Shown here: positions 44,927 to 53,611 of the stretch, piece after piece
How the letters are laid out: every line of letters begins with the position of its first letter
Position numbering within the stretch: position 1 is the stretch's first letter
Notes under the pieces: model-generated
What the model was told of the DNA's origin: nothing
Databases searched by the model: none
The model's input: the letters and a program-made list of their open reading frames with translations, nothing else
Source of the DNA: an uncultured Alphaproteobacteria bacterium
GTDB taxonomy: Bacteria > Pseudomonadota > Alphaproteobacteria > RF32 > CAG-239
Assembly (NCBI GenBank): GCA_934254585.1
Contig: CAKQLF010000004.1
Location: forward strand, 70,017 to 134,016
DNA: 64,000 nucleotides
Direction of reading: 5' to 3'
Position numbers and translations under genes: made by a program

Positions 44927-47377
44927 TTAGTCAATCTTTTTTGCTTCAATGCGCATTTTATAGAATGAACGCCATACAAAAATGATACCGATTACAAAAA
45001 ATACAATACCAATTGTGTGAGCTAAACATTCAGAATGAGCCGAAACCTTGGCCGCCATTTCTGCCGCCAACAATCCGAACAAAGTTGTAAACTTAATAAT
45101 CGGATTCAAAGCCACCGAAGCTGTGTCTTTATATGGATCACCAACAGTGTCGCCCACAACAGAAGCTGCGTGCAGTTCCGTACCCTTTTCATTAAGGTCA
45201 ACTTCAACCACTTTTTTGGCGTTGTCCCAAGCTCCGCCGGCATTAGCCATATACAAAGCCTGATACAAACCGAAAATTGCAATAGAAATTAAGTAGCTTG
45301 CAAACAATTCCGGACTAAAGAAAGCAAAAGCAATAGCAAAAGAAAAGATAACGATAAAGATGTTAAACATACCTTTTTGGGCATATTGCGTGCAGATTTT
45401 AACCACTGTCTTAGAATCTTCAACCGAAGCTGCTTTTTTGGTGTCTAACTTAATGTGTTCTTTGATGTAGTTCACAGCCCGATAAGCACCGGTAGAAACC
45501 GCCTGAATCGAAGCACCAGAGAACCAATAAATAACGGCACCGCCTAAAATCAATCCCAAAAGAACGCGAGCATCTAACAGGTTAAGTTGCAGATTCAACA
45601 ACAGGATAATTGAAAAAATCATTGTTGTTGCACCAATAACCGCTGTACCGATTAATACCGGTTTAGAAGTGGCTTTGAAAGTGTTTCCGGCCGAGTCGTT
45701 AGCTTCAAGCAAATGTTTTCCGAGTTCAAAATCAGGCTCAAAACCATAGTCTTTTTTGATTTCTTTTTTGATACCTTTAATATCTTCAATTTGAGAAAGT
45801 TCAAACACTGACTGTGCGTTATCTGTAACCGGACCATAGCTGTCTACGGCAATTGTAACCGGTCCCATACCAAGCATACCGAAGGCCACCAAACCAAAAG
45901 CAAACACGGTAGGATAAATCATAATTTCAGATAAATCACCCAAAGATGTCAAATAGGCAACAGCCATTAAGCCCGCCATAACCACACCTTGCCAAAAACC
46001 GGAGAAGTTTCCGGATACAATGCCCGAGATGATGTTTAAGGAAGCACCGGCTTCACGACTGGCGTTAACCACTTCTTGAACGTGTTGTGATTTTGAAGAG
46101 GTGAAAATTTTGGTGAATTCCGGAATGATAGCGGCAGCTAAAGTTCCGCAACTGATAATTACCGACATTTCCCACCAAATTTTAGGACCAAAACTTTCTT
46201 GCGGCAACATAATGTAAGAAACGCCAAAGGTCACCAAAATAGAAATTAATGAAGTCAGCCAAATCAAACTGGTTAATGGGGCTTCAAAATCAAAAGATTT
46301 CTTTTCGCCGTAAATTTTCTTGGCAATAACACCATTCAGGGCATAGGCAACAACCGAAGTTATAATCATTAAAATGCGCATGGTGAAAATCCAAGTAATC
46401 AAGCGAGCCTGCAATTCAGGAGCCCAAACCTGAGCCGAAATTGCGCCGTCGGCGGTCATTGTCATACCGGCAGCCAAAACAATAAAGCTGATTAAGGCTA
46501 CGCCGGTCACGCCATAAGTTTCAAAACCATCGGCAGTCGGGCCGCAAGAATCGCCGGCGTTGTCACCTGTGCAATCTGCAATCACACCAGGGTTGCGAGC
46601 ATCATCTTCATCAATTTTGAAAATAATTTTCATTAAATCTGCGCCGATATCTGCGATTTTGGTGAAAATACCGCCGCAAATACGCAAAGCAGAAGCTCCC
46701 AAAGATTCGCCGATGGCAAAACCGATAAAGCAAGCACCGGCAGTGTCGCGAGGAACAAATACCAAGATGAACATCATCATAATGAGCTCAACGCAAATCA
46801 GCAAAACGCCGATAGACATACCGGAGCGCAACGGCAAATTCATCACCGGATAAGCTTTGCCTTTTAAGGAAGCAAAAGAAGTGCGGGAGTTGGCATAGGT
46901 GTTAATGCGCATACCAAACCAAGCCACTGTGTAAGAGCCTAAAATACCCAAAACCGACCAAAGTAAAATATTCATAACTTTCAAAAGCGGAGTACCGTTT
47001 AAAACTGCAAAGTAATAAACAATGCAAGCGGCAATAAACACTTCCAACACAAAAAGCAATTTAGCTTGTTGTTTCATATAGGTGGTGCAGGTGGCGTAAA
47101 TAGTTTCCGAAACTTTAAGCATTGTTTCGTGAGCCGGCAATTTTTTGATACGGAAAAATTCCCATAATCCGAAAACCATACCTAAAAGACAAACCACCAT
47201 ACCGCTTAACAGTAAGCCGTTGCCTGAAATTTCTAAACCAAAAAAGCTGTAAGTTGCGTCAGCCAGAGAAGGGATAATCAAATCCAATTCCGAGGCGTGT
47301 GCTGAGCTTACTGCAGAAAATAAAAAGGCCAACACCGCCAATGCGGCTTTGCCTGTTTTGATTTTGCTAATAAACAT
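44927..47377 (-). CDS. hppA: Membrane-bound proton/sodium-translocating pyrophosphatase
   Basis: 816 residues with about 16 membrane helices. Catalytic loop FTKIADIGADLMKIIFKID, then EDDARNPGVIADCTGDNAGDSCGPTADGFETYGVTG, the PPi/Mg-binding region of M-PPases. Late motifs are DSYGPVTDNAQSVFELS and NAGGAWDNAKKVVE. It hydrolyses pyrophosphate to pump H+ or Na+. The GASLNIISG segment has Ala where potassium-independent enzymes have Lys, so potassium dependence is likely (family knowledge; the alignment should be checked). This gives the cell an energy source from PPi, consistent with an anaerobic life. Confidence 0.95.
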   Translation of the reverse strand: MFISKIKTGKAALAVLAFLFSAVSSAHASELDLIIPSLADATYSFFGLEISGNGLLLSGMVVCLLGMVFGLWEFFRIKKLPAHETMLKVSETIYATCTTYMKQQAKLLFVLEVFIAACIVYYFAVLNGTPLLKVMNILLWSVLGILGSYTVAWFGMRINTYANSRTSFASLKGKAYPVMNLPLRSGMSIGVLLICVELIMMMFILVFVPRDTAGACFIGFAIGESLGASALRICGGIFTKIADIGADLMKIIFKIDEDDARNPGVIADCTGDNAGDSCGPTADGFETYGVTGVALISFIVLAAGMTMTADGAISAQVWAPELQARLITWIFTMRILMIITSVVAYALNGVIAKKIYGEKKSFDFEAPLTSLIWLTSLISILVTFGVSYIMLPQESFGPKIWWEMSVIISCGTLAAAIIPEFTKIFTSSKSQHVQEVVNASREAGASLNIISGIVSGNFSGFWQGVVMAGLMAVAYLTSLGDLSEIMIYPTVFAFGLVAFGMLGMGPVTIAVDSYGPVTDNAQSVFELSQIEDIKGIKKEIKKDYGFEPDFELGKHLLEANDSAGNTFKATSKPVLIGTAVIGATTMIFSIILLLNLQLNLLDARVLLGLILGGAVIYWFSGASIQAVSTGAYRAVNYIKEHIKLDTKKAASVEDSKTVVKICTQYAQKGMFNIFIVIFSFAIAFAFFSPELFASYLISIAIFGLYQALYMANAGGAWDNAKKVVEVDLNEKGTELHAASVVGDTVGDPYKDTASVALNPIIKFTTLFGLLAAEMAAKVSAHSECLAHTIGIVFFVIGIIFVWRSFYKMRIEAKKID

Positions 47378-47523
47378 ATTTTCAATCCTTTATAAAAATT
47401 AAAGACAAAGACCACAGTAAGTTCTCCCTTACCGGCCGGTAAAACATATCCTAAATCATAAATGTTAATTAATCACTACAAAATTAAACTATTTGAGTAA
47501 TAGTGGATAAGTGAAGAAAACAT

Positions 47524-48255
47524 TTAATAATTATCGGTAATGTCCTTTTTTTCCACCTCCATATAAGAACGGCCGTCATTGTCCAATATTTGAATGTCGG
47601 CACCGGCTTTTAACAGGACGGTAGAAATGTTTTCGCTTCCAAAAGCCGCGGCGTAGAACAGCGCGGTGCGCCCGTAGCGGTCTTGTTGGTTGACTTTTGC
47701 TCCTGATTTTAACAGAATCTCGACCAAAGGCAGATTCAAATCACTGGTGGACGCATTCATTAAGGGTGTGCCCCTTGGCGTTTCTTGATTAATGTCTGCG
47801 CCGTTATCAATCAAAAGTTTTAATAAGTTTACGGAGCGTTGAATTAAAAAGTTTTTTTGTTGTGTCAGGTTGGCTTTGGCGATTTCCAAATCGACATCTG
47901 AATTGGGATTGTCGACGGCTCTGAAATTGTTTTGGAGCTCGGCAGCCGCGGCGGTGGCAACCAAAATAGGCGTCAGTCCGGAGCTTGACGGCAGATTCAC
48001 ATCGGCACCGGCGTTGATTAAAATTTGTGCCGTATCCAAATCGGCAACGTGTGTCAAAAGATAAAACAGCATTGTGTCGCCATCGGCATCGCGGGAATTT
48101 ACATCCAGTCCGCTGTCAATCAGCTGCTGCAATTCCGCCGCATTACCGGAATCCAAAATCTTTTGCACATAGGCATCGGCAATATCTTGTTCGTCGGCAA
48201 AGCAAACGTTTGGTAGCAGAAAAAATAAACCTAAGCAGAAAAACCAGTATTTCAT
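47524..48255 (-). CDS. Periplasmic ankyrin-repeat protein
   Basis: 243 residues. Signal peptide (1-20, ending CFA-D). About five or six ankyrin repeats occupy the rest: LIDSGLDVNSRDADGDTML, LINAGADVNLPSSSGLTPI, LIDNGADINQETPRGTPLM, LLKSGAKVNQQDRYGRTAL, LLKAGADIQILDNDGRSYM. Likely a protein-protein interaction module in the periplasm or secreted. Ankyrin proteins are frequent in host-associated alphaproteobacteria, but a host target cannot be inferred from this. Ends at 47524 without an obvious terminator. Confidence 0.88.
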   Translation of the reverse strand: MKYWFFCLGLFFLLPNVCFADEQDIADAYVQKILDSGNAAELQQLIDSGLDVNSRDADGDTMLFYLLTHVADLDTAQILINAGADVNLPSSSGLTPILVATAAAAELQNNFRAVDNPNSDVDLEIAKANLTQQKNFLIQRSVNLLKLLIDNGADINQETPRGTPLMNASTSDLNLPLVEILLKSGAKVNQQDRYGRTALFYAAAFGSENISTVLLKAGADIQILDNDGRSYMEVEKKDITDNY

Positions 48256-48362
48256 TGCAACCCCATTATCATTGAATGACCAAATCTAACATAGATAAAT
48301 CAATCTGGCAAGTCTTTAAAAACAACGACACTAATATATATAAAACAAAAAAGGAGTTTGAA

Positions 48363-48596
48363 ATGAAACGAAAACATACAAAACCATTATACATTTCTTT
48401 GCAAGGCGGCAGCAAGGATTTTCACGTCAGAGTTATCGAGGAGGAAAGGTTGGTGCCGACAGTGCAAATGAGAGATATAAATTTTGATGAAGATATGCAA
48501 AACTACGGCAATGAAGAGAATTTGCCAAACAGCGACCGCTTAATGGAGTGCCAACAAAAAGGAATAAAACAGGAGCATTGTTTGGAAAATAAATGA
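48363..48596 (+). CDS. Small soluble protein with C-x3-G-x5-C tail
   Basis: 77 residues from ATG 48363, with AAGGAG 6 bases upstream; an upstream in-frame extension has no support. No membrane segment or signal peptide. Basic N-terminus (MKRKHTKPLYISLQGGSKDF), acidic middle, and the tail LMECQQKGIKQEHCLENK with C-x3-G-x5-C, the motif shared with the small membrane proteins at 20102, 20332 and 21087. Ends 7 bases before the tRNA-Arg 3' end on the other strand. Function unknown. Confidence 0.7.
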   Translation: MKRKHTKPLYISLQGGSKDFHVRVIEEERLVPTVQMRDINFDEDMQNYGNEENLPNSDRLMECQQKGIKQEHCLENK

Positions 48597-48603
48597 AAAT
48601 TAA

Positions 48604-48680
48604 TGGCGTATCCGGCGAGGCTCGAACTCGCAACCTTCGGCGTCGGAGGCCGACACTCTATCCAATTGAGCTACGGATAC
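48604..48680 (-). tRNA. tRNA-Arg (anticodon CCG)
   Basis: 77 bases on the minus strand. Acceptor GTATCCG/CGGATAC, D-arm GCTC/GAGT, anticodon stem TCGGC/GCCGA with loop CTCCGAC giving anticodon CCG (reads CGG), T-arm GCGAG/CTCGC with TTCGAGC loop, discriminator G and encoded CCA. All arms pair. Confidence 0.96.
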
Positions 48681-48798
48681 GCAAGCGATTCGTTCATAAT
48701 TTTTCACCTTTTTACATAATTTTACTTGACTTGTCAATGAAATGAATGTATTAACAAGCAACAAATAATGTTGAATTTTAGTTTTGAGGAATTTTAAA

Positions 48799-49086
48799 AT
48801 GGCTAAGAAATGTGATATTTTGGGCACAGGCGTTATGAGTGGTAACAATGTCAGCCACGCTAACAACAAAACTCGCCGTCGTTTTTTGCCTAATTTGCAA
48901 GTTGTGTCTTTGTTTAGTGAAGCTTTGAATAAAGTTTTCAAATTGAAAGTATGTTCTAAAACATTGCGTTCTATTGAACATAATGGTGGTTTGGATTCTT
49001 ATTTGGAAAAAACATCCAATACAAAATTGACTGAAGAAGCTAAAAAAATTAAAAAGACCATTGCTTCAAAAAAAGTTGTCGCTTAA
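48799..49086 (+). CDS. rpmB: 50S ribosomal protein L28
   Basis: 95 residues from ATG 48799 with GAGGA upstream. L28 signature MAKKCDILGTGVMSGNNVSHANNKTRRRFLPN, with the alphaproteobacterial C-terminal extension (SYLEKTSNTKLTEEAKKIKKTI). Monocistronic, followed by a bidirectional terminator. Confidence 0.96.
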   Translation: MAKKCDILGTGVMSGNNVSHANNKTRRRFLPNLQVVSLFSEALNKVFKLKVCSKTLRSIEHNGGLDSYLEKTSNTKLTEEAKKIKKTIASKKVVA

Positions 49087-49105
49087 TTTATTTTTTAAGT
49101 ATTAA

Positions 49106-49142
49106 CAAAAAAAACTCCGATATTTGATGTCGGAGTTTTTTG
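49106..49142. terminator. Bidirectional terminator, rpmB and the 49151 gene
   Basis: Stem AAACTCCGA / TCGGAGTTT (49112-49120 with 49130-49138), A-run left and T-run right. Converging genes share it. Confidence 0.85.
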
Positions 49143-49150
49143 TTTGTGTG

Positions 49151-49672
49151 TTATACAAATTGTTTTATAGATAACAAATATGTAGTTGCAACACAAATTG
49201 AAAAATAGACTAAAAAGCTCAAAAAAACTAATAGTCTTTTCTTGATTACTTTTTTGTGCTCTGTGACACTGAATTCCGATAAGAATATACCAAGTGTAAA
49301 CAGAGTGAACAACCCCAAACCGGCAGCCACAAAACCTTCCAGCCCCAGAGCAACAGTAGCCGCTACAGTGGTGGTAAAGCCGAACGAGTTGGTTATAATG
49401 TTACCAATTCCCCATAGGATAGCCCCTAAAATTGCCATACAGAAAATACCGGGGAGAACAAAGTCCAACAGTATTTGATGTAATTTGACGTTTTTACCGA
49501 AACTGGCAATAGAAATAACAAATATTGCTACAATCAAAAGCAGTACGGCTATTGACGTGATTCCTTGCAGTTCGGGAATGGATAAAATCCATACCAAAAA
49601 ACTCATAAAGGCTGAACCGAACAGGGTTAAGGCACAAAGTGTAAAAAAGTGATAAGAAAAATACATATTCAT
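49151..49672 (-). CDS. Multi-pass membrane protein, unknown, no Shine-Dalgarno
   Basis: 173 residues with five membrane helices (about 10-30, 38-56, 66-85, 92-125 and 150-170). No family recognised. Its start codon ATG 49672 is preceded not by a Shine-Dalgarno sequence but by a 26-base leader identical to that of the divergent gene at 49809. A strong promoter TTGACA-17-TATATT lies at 49708-49736. Confidence 0.65.
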   Translation of the reverse strand: MNMYFSYHFFTLCALTLFGSAFMSFLVWILSIPELQGITSIAVLLLIVAIFVISIASFGKNVKLHQILLDFVLPGIFCMAILGAILWGIGNIITNSFGFTTTVAATVALGLEGFVAAGLGLFTLFTLGIFLSEFSVTEHKKVIKKRLLVFLSFLVYFSICVATTYLLSIKQFV

Positions 49673-49696
49673 AAAAATTAAAAGGTTAATAATAAA
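49671..49696. repeat. 26-bp inverted repeat, left arm
   Basis: Perfectly inverted copy of 49785-49810. It runs up to and includes the first two bases of the start codon of the minus-strand gene. Eighty-eight bases lie between the arms. Confidence 0.95.
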
Positions 49697-49707
49697 ATTT
49701 CTAATTC

Positions 49708-49736
49708 AATATACGAAAATTTTTATTTTTTGTCAA
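49708..49736 (-). promoter_or_regulatory. Promoter of the 49151 membrane-protein gene
   Basis: Minus-strand TTGACA (49731-49736) and TATATT (49708-49713), 17-base A-rich spacer. Very similar to the promoters at 51762, 54021 and 61460. Confidence 0.7.
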
Positions 49737-49744
49737 CAAAATCA

Positions 49745-49772
49745 TTGCATTTAAATCCGAACGGAGTATAAT
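49745..49772 (+). promoter_or_regulatory. Promoter of the 49809 membrane-protein gene
   Basis: TTGCAT (49745-49750) and TATAAT (49767-49772), 16-base spacer, about 37 bases before the start codon. Confidence 0.65.
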
Positions 49773-49784
49773 TCGACTGTAAAC

Positions 49785-49810
49785 TTTATTATTAACCTTT
49801 TAATTTTTAT
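49785..49810. repeat. 26-bp inverted repeat, right arm
   Basis: Inverted copy of 49671-49696 with no mismatch, ending within the ATG of the plus-strand gene at 49809. Confidence 0.95.
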
Positions 49811-50222
49811 GTCTATGGTAACTAAATTTTTTAATCAGATTAGATTTGCCGTAGGTTTAATCGGTCTGTTGATTCTTGCACTTTTAGGCCTTTCGGGAGT
49901 GATGTCTGCAGTTGACTGTTGCTTGTTCAGTCTGTGGTTGGGCTTATTTGTGTTGTTATCTAAAAATCTCAAATACGCTCCGTGGATTTTGGGACTTACT
50001 GCTTTTTATATGGCGTTTCCGTTTTTGGGATATCATTGCCCGCTTGTGGCTTGGGAGGCTCCAGAGTCGGAAATACTAACAAGGGTTGTCCTGTATGGTG
50101 ACAAACTTATGGCCTTGTTTGTAAACGCGTTTTTGTATTTTATGGCAGTAGTCGCTTTGTTAAGCCTCGCTTGCGCAGTAATCGGCGGATTCTTTTGCTA
50201 TAATAAGAGCAATTTCGCCTAA
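49809..50222 (+). CDS. Multi-pass membrane protein, unknown, no Shine-Dalgarno
   Basis: 137 residues, four hydrophobic segments (about 12-32, 36-55, 58-72 and 103-130). No family recognised. Start ATG 49809 lies directly behind the 26-base leader shared with the divergent gene at 49151; no Shine-Dalgarno sequence is present. The two proteins are not obviously homologous. Ends at a bidirectional terminator shared with pfkA. Confidence 0.65.
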   Translation: MSMVTKFFNQIRFAVGLIGLLILALLGLSGVMSAVDCCLFSLWLGLFVLLSKNLKYAPWILGLTAFYMAFPFLGYHCPLVAWEAPESEILTRVVLYGDKLMALFVNAFLYFMAVVALLSLACAVIGGFFCYNKSNFA

Positions 50223-50223
50223 A

Positions 50224-50260
50224 AGAAAAAAGGAACTGATTAGATTCAGTTCCTTTTTTT
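50224..50260. terminator. Bidirectional terminator, 49809 gene and pfkA
   Basis: Stem AAAGGAACTGA / TCAGTTCCTTT around 50229-50256, A-run left and T-run right. Confidence 0.9.
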
Positions 50261-50274
50261 GTGGTTTAATGGTT

Positions 50275-51357
50275 TTAGTCTTCCAATTCACCAACATACA
50301 TACCAATAGCCTGAGCCGCTTTAACATAGTCGCTGTGAGCATTTAAACCGGTTGTGCCGGCGGCTACAACTTCATCTAAGCTATATGAGGTGATTTTACC
50401 GCCGCTAAGCGAAACCATACGGTTTGTGTGTCCTTCTGCCAACAAACGAACGGCTTCGGCACCAAGTACCACGGCCAAGCCACGATCAAAAGCTGTCGGA
50501 TTGCCTGAACGCTGAACGTGACCCAATTTAGTTACACGGGTTTGAAAACCTTTGTAATTGGCGTTTATCAATCCGCTTAAATATTCGCCGATACCACCGT
50601 TAATTTTTTCGCCAACCAAATTTACGGCGTTGGTTACGGCTTCGCCTTTTTCGGTTTTTACACCTTCTGAAACCACAATTAAAGCACTTGTGCGTCCGCT
50701 GGCTTTTACTGCTTCCAGTTTTTTAACTATACCATCTAAAGTATAAGGAATTTCCGGAACCAAACAAATATCGGCAAAACCGGCAATGGCGGAATGCATA
50801 GCCAAGTGACCGGCATCACGTCCCATAACTTCCAGAATTAGAGCACGATGATGCGAACGCGCGGTTGTCATTAAATCGTCCAAAGCGTTGGTGCAAACCT
50901 GACAAGCTGTGTTGAAACCAACTGAAAATTCAGTCAATGGTGTATCATTATCAATGGTCTTTGGAATACCAATCATTTTTACACCGGCCATTTTGCAATA
51001 AGTGCTGACAATATTCATGCTGCCGTCACCGCCTACAACTAAAACAGCATCTAATCCGAGTTCACGCACACCTTCGCCAAAACGTTGGGCTAAAACTTCT
51101 TGCGATTCCTTTACGCCGGTGTTTAAAGAACCTAAGTATGAACCGGCTAATCTTGGCCAAGGAGAACAGCTGAAATTTTCTTCCGTCAAAATTTCATAAG
51201 AAAGCGGGCGATTGGTTAAACCATCTGTTCCGTCGTGGATACCATATACTTCCCAACCTTTTTTGGCTGCGGCGTTGACAACTGAAAGTAACACGGCATT
51301 AAGACCGGCGCAGTCGCCGCCGCTGGTTAAAATTCCGATTTTTTTTATGTTATTCAT
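50275..51357 (-). CDS. pfkA: 6-phosphofructokinase
   Basis: 360 residues from the ATG at 51357 (GGAG about 12 bases upstream); an earlier in-frame start would add 13 residues. Motifs are ILTSGGDCAGLNAV, VVGGDGSMNIVSTYC, IPKTIDNDTPLTEFSVGFNTA, MGRDAGHLAM and RVTKLGHVQRSGNPTAFDR. It phosphorylates fructose-6-P in glycolysis. GGDGS (Gly at E. coli position 104) is typical of ATP enzymes, whereas PKTIDND (Lys at position 124) is typical of PPi enzymes. The mixed pair is known in some ATP-dependent long forms, so the donor is uncertain. A PPi preference would link it to the pyrophosphatase at 44927. Confidence 0.94.
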   Translation of the reverse strand: MNNIKKIGILTSGGDCAGLNAVLLSVVNAAAKKGWEVYGIHDGTDGLTNRPLSYEILTEENFSCSPWPRLAGSYLGSLNTGVKESQEVLAQRFGEGVRELGLDAVLVVGGDGSMNIVSTYCKMAGVKMIGIPKTIDNDTPLTEFSVGFNTACQVCTNALDDLMTTARSHHRALILEVMGRDAGHLAMHSAIAGFADICLVPEIPYTLDGIVKKLEAVKASGRTSALIVVSEGVKTEKGEAVTNAVNLVGEKINGGIGEYLSGLINANYKGFQTRVTKLGHVQRSGNPTAFDRGLAVVLGAEAVRLLAEGHTNRMVSLSGGKITSYSLDEVVAAGTTGLNAHSDYVKAAQAIGMYVGELED

Positions 51358-51490
51358 TCTATAAAAACTCCGTTTAAAATTATTGCAATCAGTCAAAAAA
51401 TAATGTATACTCTTTACAACTTTGAACGAAAAAATCCACTAAAAAATGGATTTTGTTACAAAAAAAATATAGAAAGGGCTATATAATCTT

Positions 51491-51703
51491 ATGATAGGTA
51501 ATGATAAAGCGGCAAAACTTCAACTGTTGTTATGTGAGTTAAAACTGGAACAAAGACATATTAACACCGATTTGTCGCGTTTGCTGAAACAAGGAAAAAC
51601 CGTCGATTTTTTTAAGGCGAAACAATTAAATGCCCGCAAAAGCGGTTTGGCTGATAAAATCAATAAGGTGGAAAATTCCATAAATCCGAATATTATAGCT
51701 TAG
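51491..51703 (+). CDS. DUF465 (YdcH-type) small coiled-coil protein
   Basis: 70 residues, helical hairpin: an N-terminal helix (KLQLLLCELKLEQRHINTDLSRLL), a short turn, then KAKQLNARKSGLADKINKVENSINPNIIA. The final P-x-IIA and the basic ARK-x-x-L pattern match DUF465 proteins common in alphaproteobacteria; their function is unknown. Followed by a terminator at 51727-51757. Confidence 0.75.
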   Translation: MIGNDKAAKLQLLLCELKLEQRHINTDLSRLLKQGKTVDFFKAKQLNARKSGLADKINKVENSINPNIIA

Positions 51704-51726
51704 GTTTGATTGAAAATCAAAAAACA

Positions 51727-51757
51727 GAGCCTGCATTTTTGCGGGCTTAATTTTTTA
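51727..51757 (+). terminator. Terminator of the DUF465 gene
   Basis: Stem GCCTGCA / TGCGGGC with TTTT loop, followed by TTAATTTTTT. Confidence 0.8.
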
Positions 51758-51761
51758 TATT

Positions 51762-51790
51762 TTGACAAAAAATAAAAAATGTGATATTCT
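51762..51790 (+). promoter_or_regulatory. Promoter of the 51971 gene
   Basis: TTGACA (51762-51767), 17-base A-rich spacer, TATTCT (51785-51790). It leaves an untranslated leader of about 170 bases with no recognised riboswitch. Confidence 0.65.
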
Positions 51791-51970
51791 TGAATTGCTT
51801 TATAAAAAATTATGTAAAATTATTAGGATATAAATTGTTGGTTAGAGAGTTTTGCTCATATAACTGATTAACTTTGTCTGAATGTTTGAAAATTTTGCGT
51901 AAGGTGTTGTTTCTCGGCTAAAATATCTTTGAACCGAAATCTCTGAAACAGCTTATAAAATTTATTCACG

Positions 51971-53173
51971 ATGACATTGGGGATTATGTTATCAAAAATC
52001 TTTTTCATTATGAAGAATGTTTTTGTTTCAAAGTGTTGTGCCTTTGGTAAAAATGTGGGTACACTCTTGTGGTGGGCTTTGTCCGGTGTTTTATTGCTGC
52101 TTCTTTCTGCAGTGATTTTTTGCGGATTTGTAACAACGGCGTTGATAGCAACTCCGATTGCTATTGTTGAGGCGTTGTTTATGTTTGCGTGGGCTTATGT
52201 CTTTCCTGTTTCTGCAGCTAAATGTTGGAGCAGATGGCAAAAAAGACGTGGTTGTAAAGATATGGAAGATGCAATACTCTTCTATTTCAACAATTATAAC
52301 CATGAGTGGCATTATCCGGTGGCCAAAGAAACTTTTATGTTTCTGACATCTTGGGTGAAATCTGCTAAATTCAGATTTAATCCGTATTTTGTGGAAGAAA
52401 CAGAACCGTATATTTGGCCTGCTGAAAATCAGATTCGCTGGTATGAAGATTTGCATACAGGAGATAAAAATGCTCTCTGCAAGCTGTCTTCAGACGCATT
52501 TATGAAAATGTGGAATAATCACAGTGCTGAATACAATCTGAAACAGTTTATTCTTATGAAAAGCAAGCTTCCGGAGGAGGCTATGTTTGATATTTTTGAG
52601 TATAGACTGCAATATGAAGAGGTTAATTGGCAGCTTGTATATGATTGGTTTATGAGCCAGTGCCGCTCTGCTAAGGCTGTGCATAAGCTGATTATTGTGG
52701 CTATGATGTATGGAAAAGCTCATTTGGCAGCTGAGATTGCAGAGACAATTGTGCTTAAAAACGGATTGTCTCAGTCTGTAATTGCTGCTTTGTTTGCTCA
52801 AAAAGATAATGAGGTTGCTCGTTGTCTTATTGCCGCTAACACAAATTATGAATACATAGTTATGCTGAAATCGGCAAATTGTAATTTGACAGCTCTTCTG
52901 AAAAGCAGCAAAAAACTGAATCCTGAGTTTGATGGTTTTGATTCTGTTGTTGAGATGTATCTCAATGAAGCAACTTACAAAATATATCATAACTGCGGAT
53001 ATTCTCTGAAAGTTGAAACTGTTAGAAAGATGTTGTCTTCGGACAATATGTCTCTTTCTTTTTTAAAGGAGATTGTTGACAATGAGCCGATGTTCAAGAA
53101 CTTGGCTTCTTTGGACGAAGAAATTAAGACACTTCTGAAATCTAAGATGAAGTATGTGTCTAAACTCATCTAA
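51971..53173 (+). CDS. Membrane-anchored helical repeat-like protein, unknown
   Basis: 400 residues (ATG 51971; ATGs at 51986 and 52010 are alternatives, none with a Shine-Dalgarno sequence). Two hydrophobic segments at about 30-55 and 58-80 are followed by a Cys/Arg/Lys-rich cytoplasmic region (KCWSRWQKRRGCKD). A helical region of about 300 residues then has short, repeat-like helices (VIAALFAQKDNEVARCLIA). That segment matches FVAALLAKQDNRICRLLSE in the gene at 54089, so the two belong to one family. No known family recognised. It has a strong promoter and a terminator of its own. Confidence 0.7.
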   Translation: MTLGIMLSKIFFIMKNVFVSKCCAFGKNVGTLLWWALSGVLLLLLSAVIFCGFVTTALIATPIAIVEALFMFAWAYVFPVSAAKCWSRWQKRRGCKDMEDAILFYFNNYNHEWHYPVAKETFMFLTSWVKSAKFRFNPYFVEETEPYIWPAENQIRWYEDLHTGDKNALCKLSSDAFMKMWNNHSAEYNLKQFILMKSKLPEEAMFDIFEYRLQYEEVNWQLVYDWFMSQCRSAKAVHKLIIVAMMYGKAHLAAEIAETIVLKNGLSQSVIAALFAQKDNEVARCLIAANTNYEYIVMLKSANCNLTALLKSSKKLNPEFDGFDSVVEMYLNEATYKIYHNCGYSLKVETVRKMLSSDNMSLSFLKEIVDNEPMFKNLASLDEEIKTLLKSKMKYVSKLI

Positions 53174-53178
53174 CTAAA

Positions 53179-53222
53179 TTAAAGCGTTGCTCTTATCAAA
53201 AGGGCTGCGCTTTAATTTTTTG
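53179..53222 (+). terminator. Terminator of the 51971 gene
   Basis: Stem TAAAGCG / CGCTTTA with inner pairing CTCTT/AAGGG, followed by ATTTTTTG. Confidence 0.8.
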
Positions 53223-53333
53223 TGCGATTCGCTCTGTAATGCTATTTTTTGCTTGAAAAATAAAAAAGTATGTGTTAAATAAGGCTAAATTTATGTTCAA
53301 CTTTAGAAAAATTTTGGAAAAGAGGTGATTTAA

Positions 53334-53540
53334 GTGGTACAAGTAACAGTTATCGGAAACGATGTAAACCAGTCTTTGAAAATCTTGAAAAAGAAAATGC
53401 AAAGAGAAGGCGATTTCCGCGAAATGAAACTGCGCCGTTGCCATGAGAAGAATTCTGAAAAGAAAGCTCGTCGCAAAGCAGAAGCTGTCCGTCGTGCTCG
53501 CAAGCAGATGCGCAAACGCTTAGACACCGAAGGTTTCTAG
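53334..53540 (+). CDS. rpsU: 30S ribosomal protein S21
   Basis: 68 residues from a GTG start with GAGG about 9 bases upstream. S21 signature VQVTVIGNDVNQSLKILKKKMQREGDF, RRCHEKNSEKKARRKAEAVRRARK. Followed by a terminator at 53561. Confidence 0.96.
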   Translation: MVQVTVIGNDVNQSLKILKKKMQREGDFREMKLRRCHEKNSEKKARRKAEAVRRARKQMRKRLDTEGF

Positions 53541-53560
53541 TTTTTAGAATGCTTAATGTA

Positions 53561-53591
53561 AGTCCCCGCCCGCTTGAGCGGGGATTTTTTT
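53561..53591 (+). terminator. rpsU terminator
   Basis: Stem CCCCGC / GCGGGG with an 8-base loop, then ATTTTTTT. It lies just before the lipoprotein gene's Shine-Dalgarno sequence, which may thus be transcribed by read-through. Confidence 0.85.
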
Positions 53592-53611
53592 CAAAATCAA
53601 GGAGAAATTAT

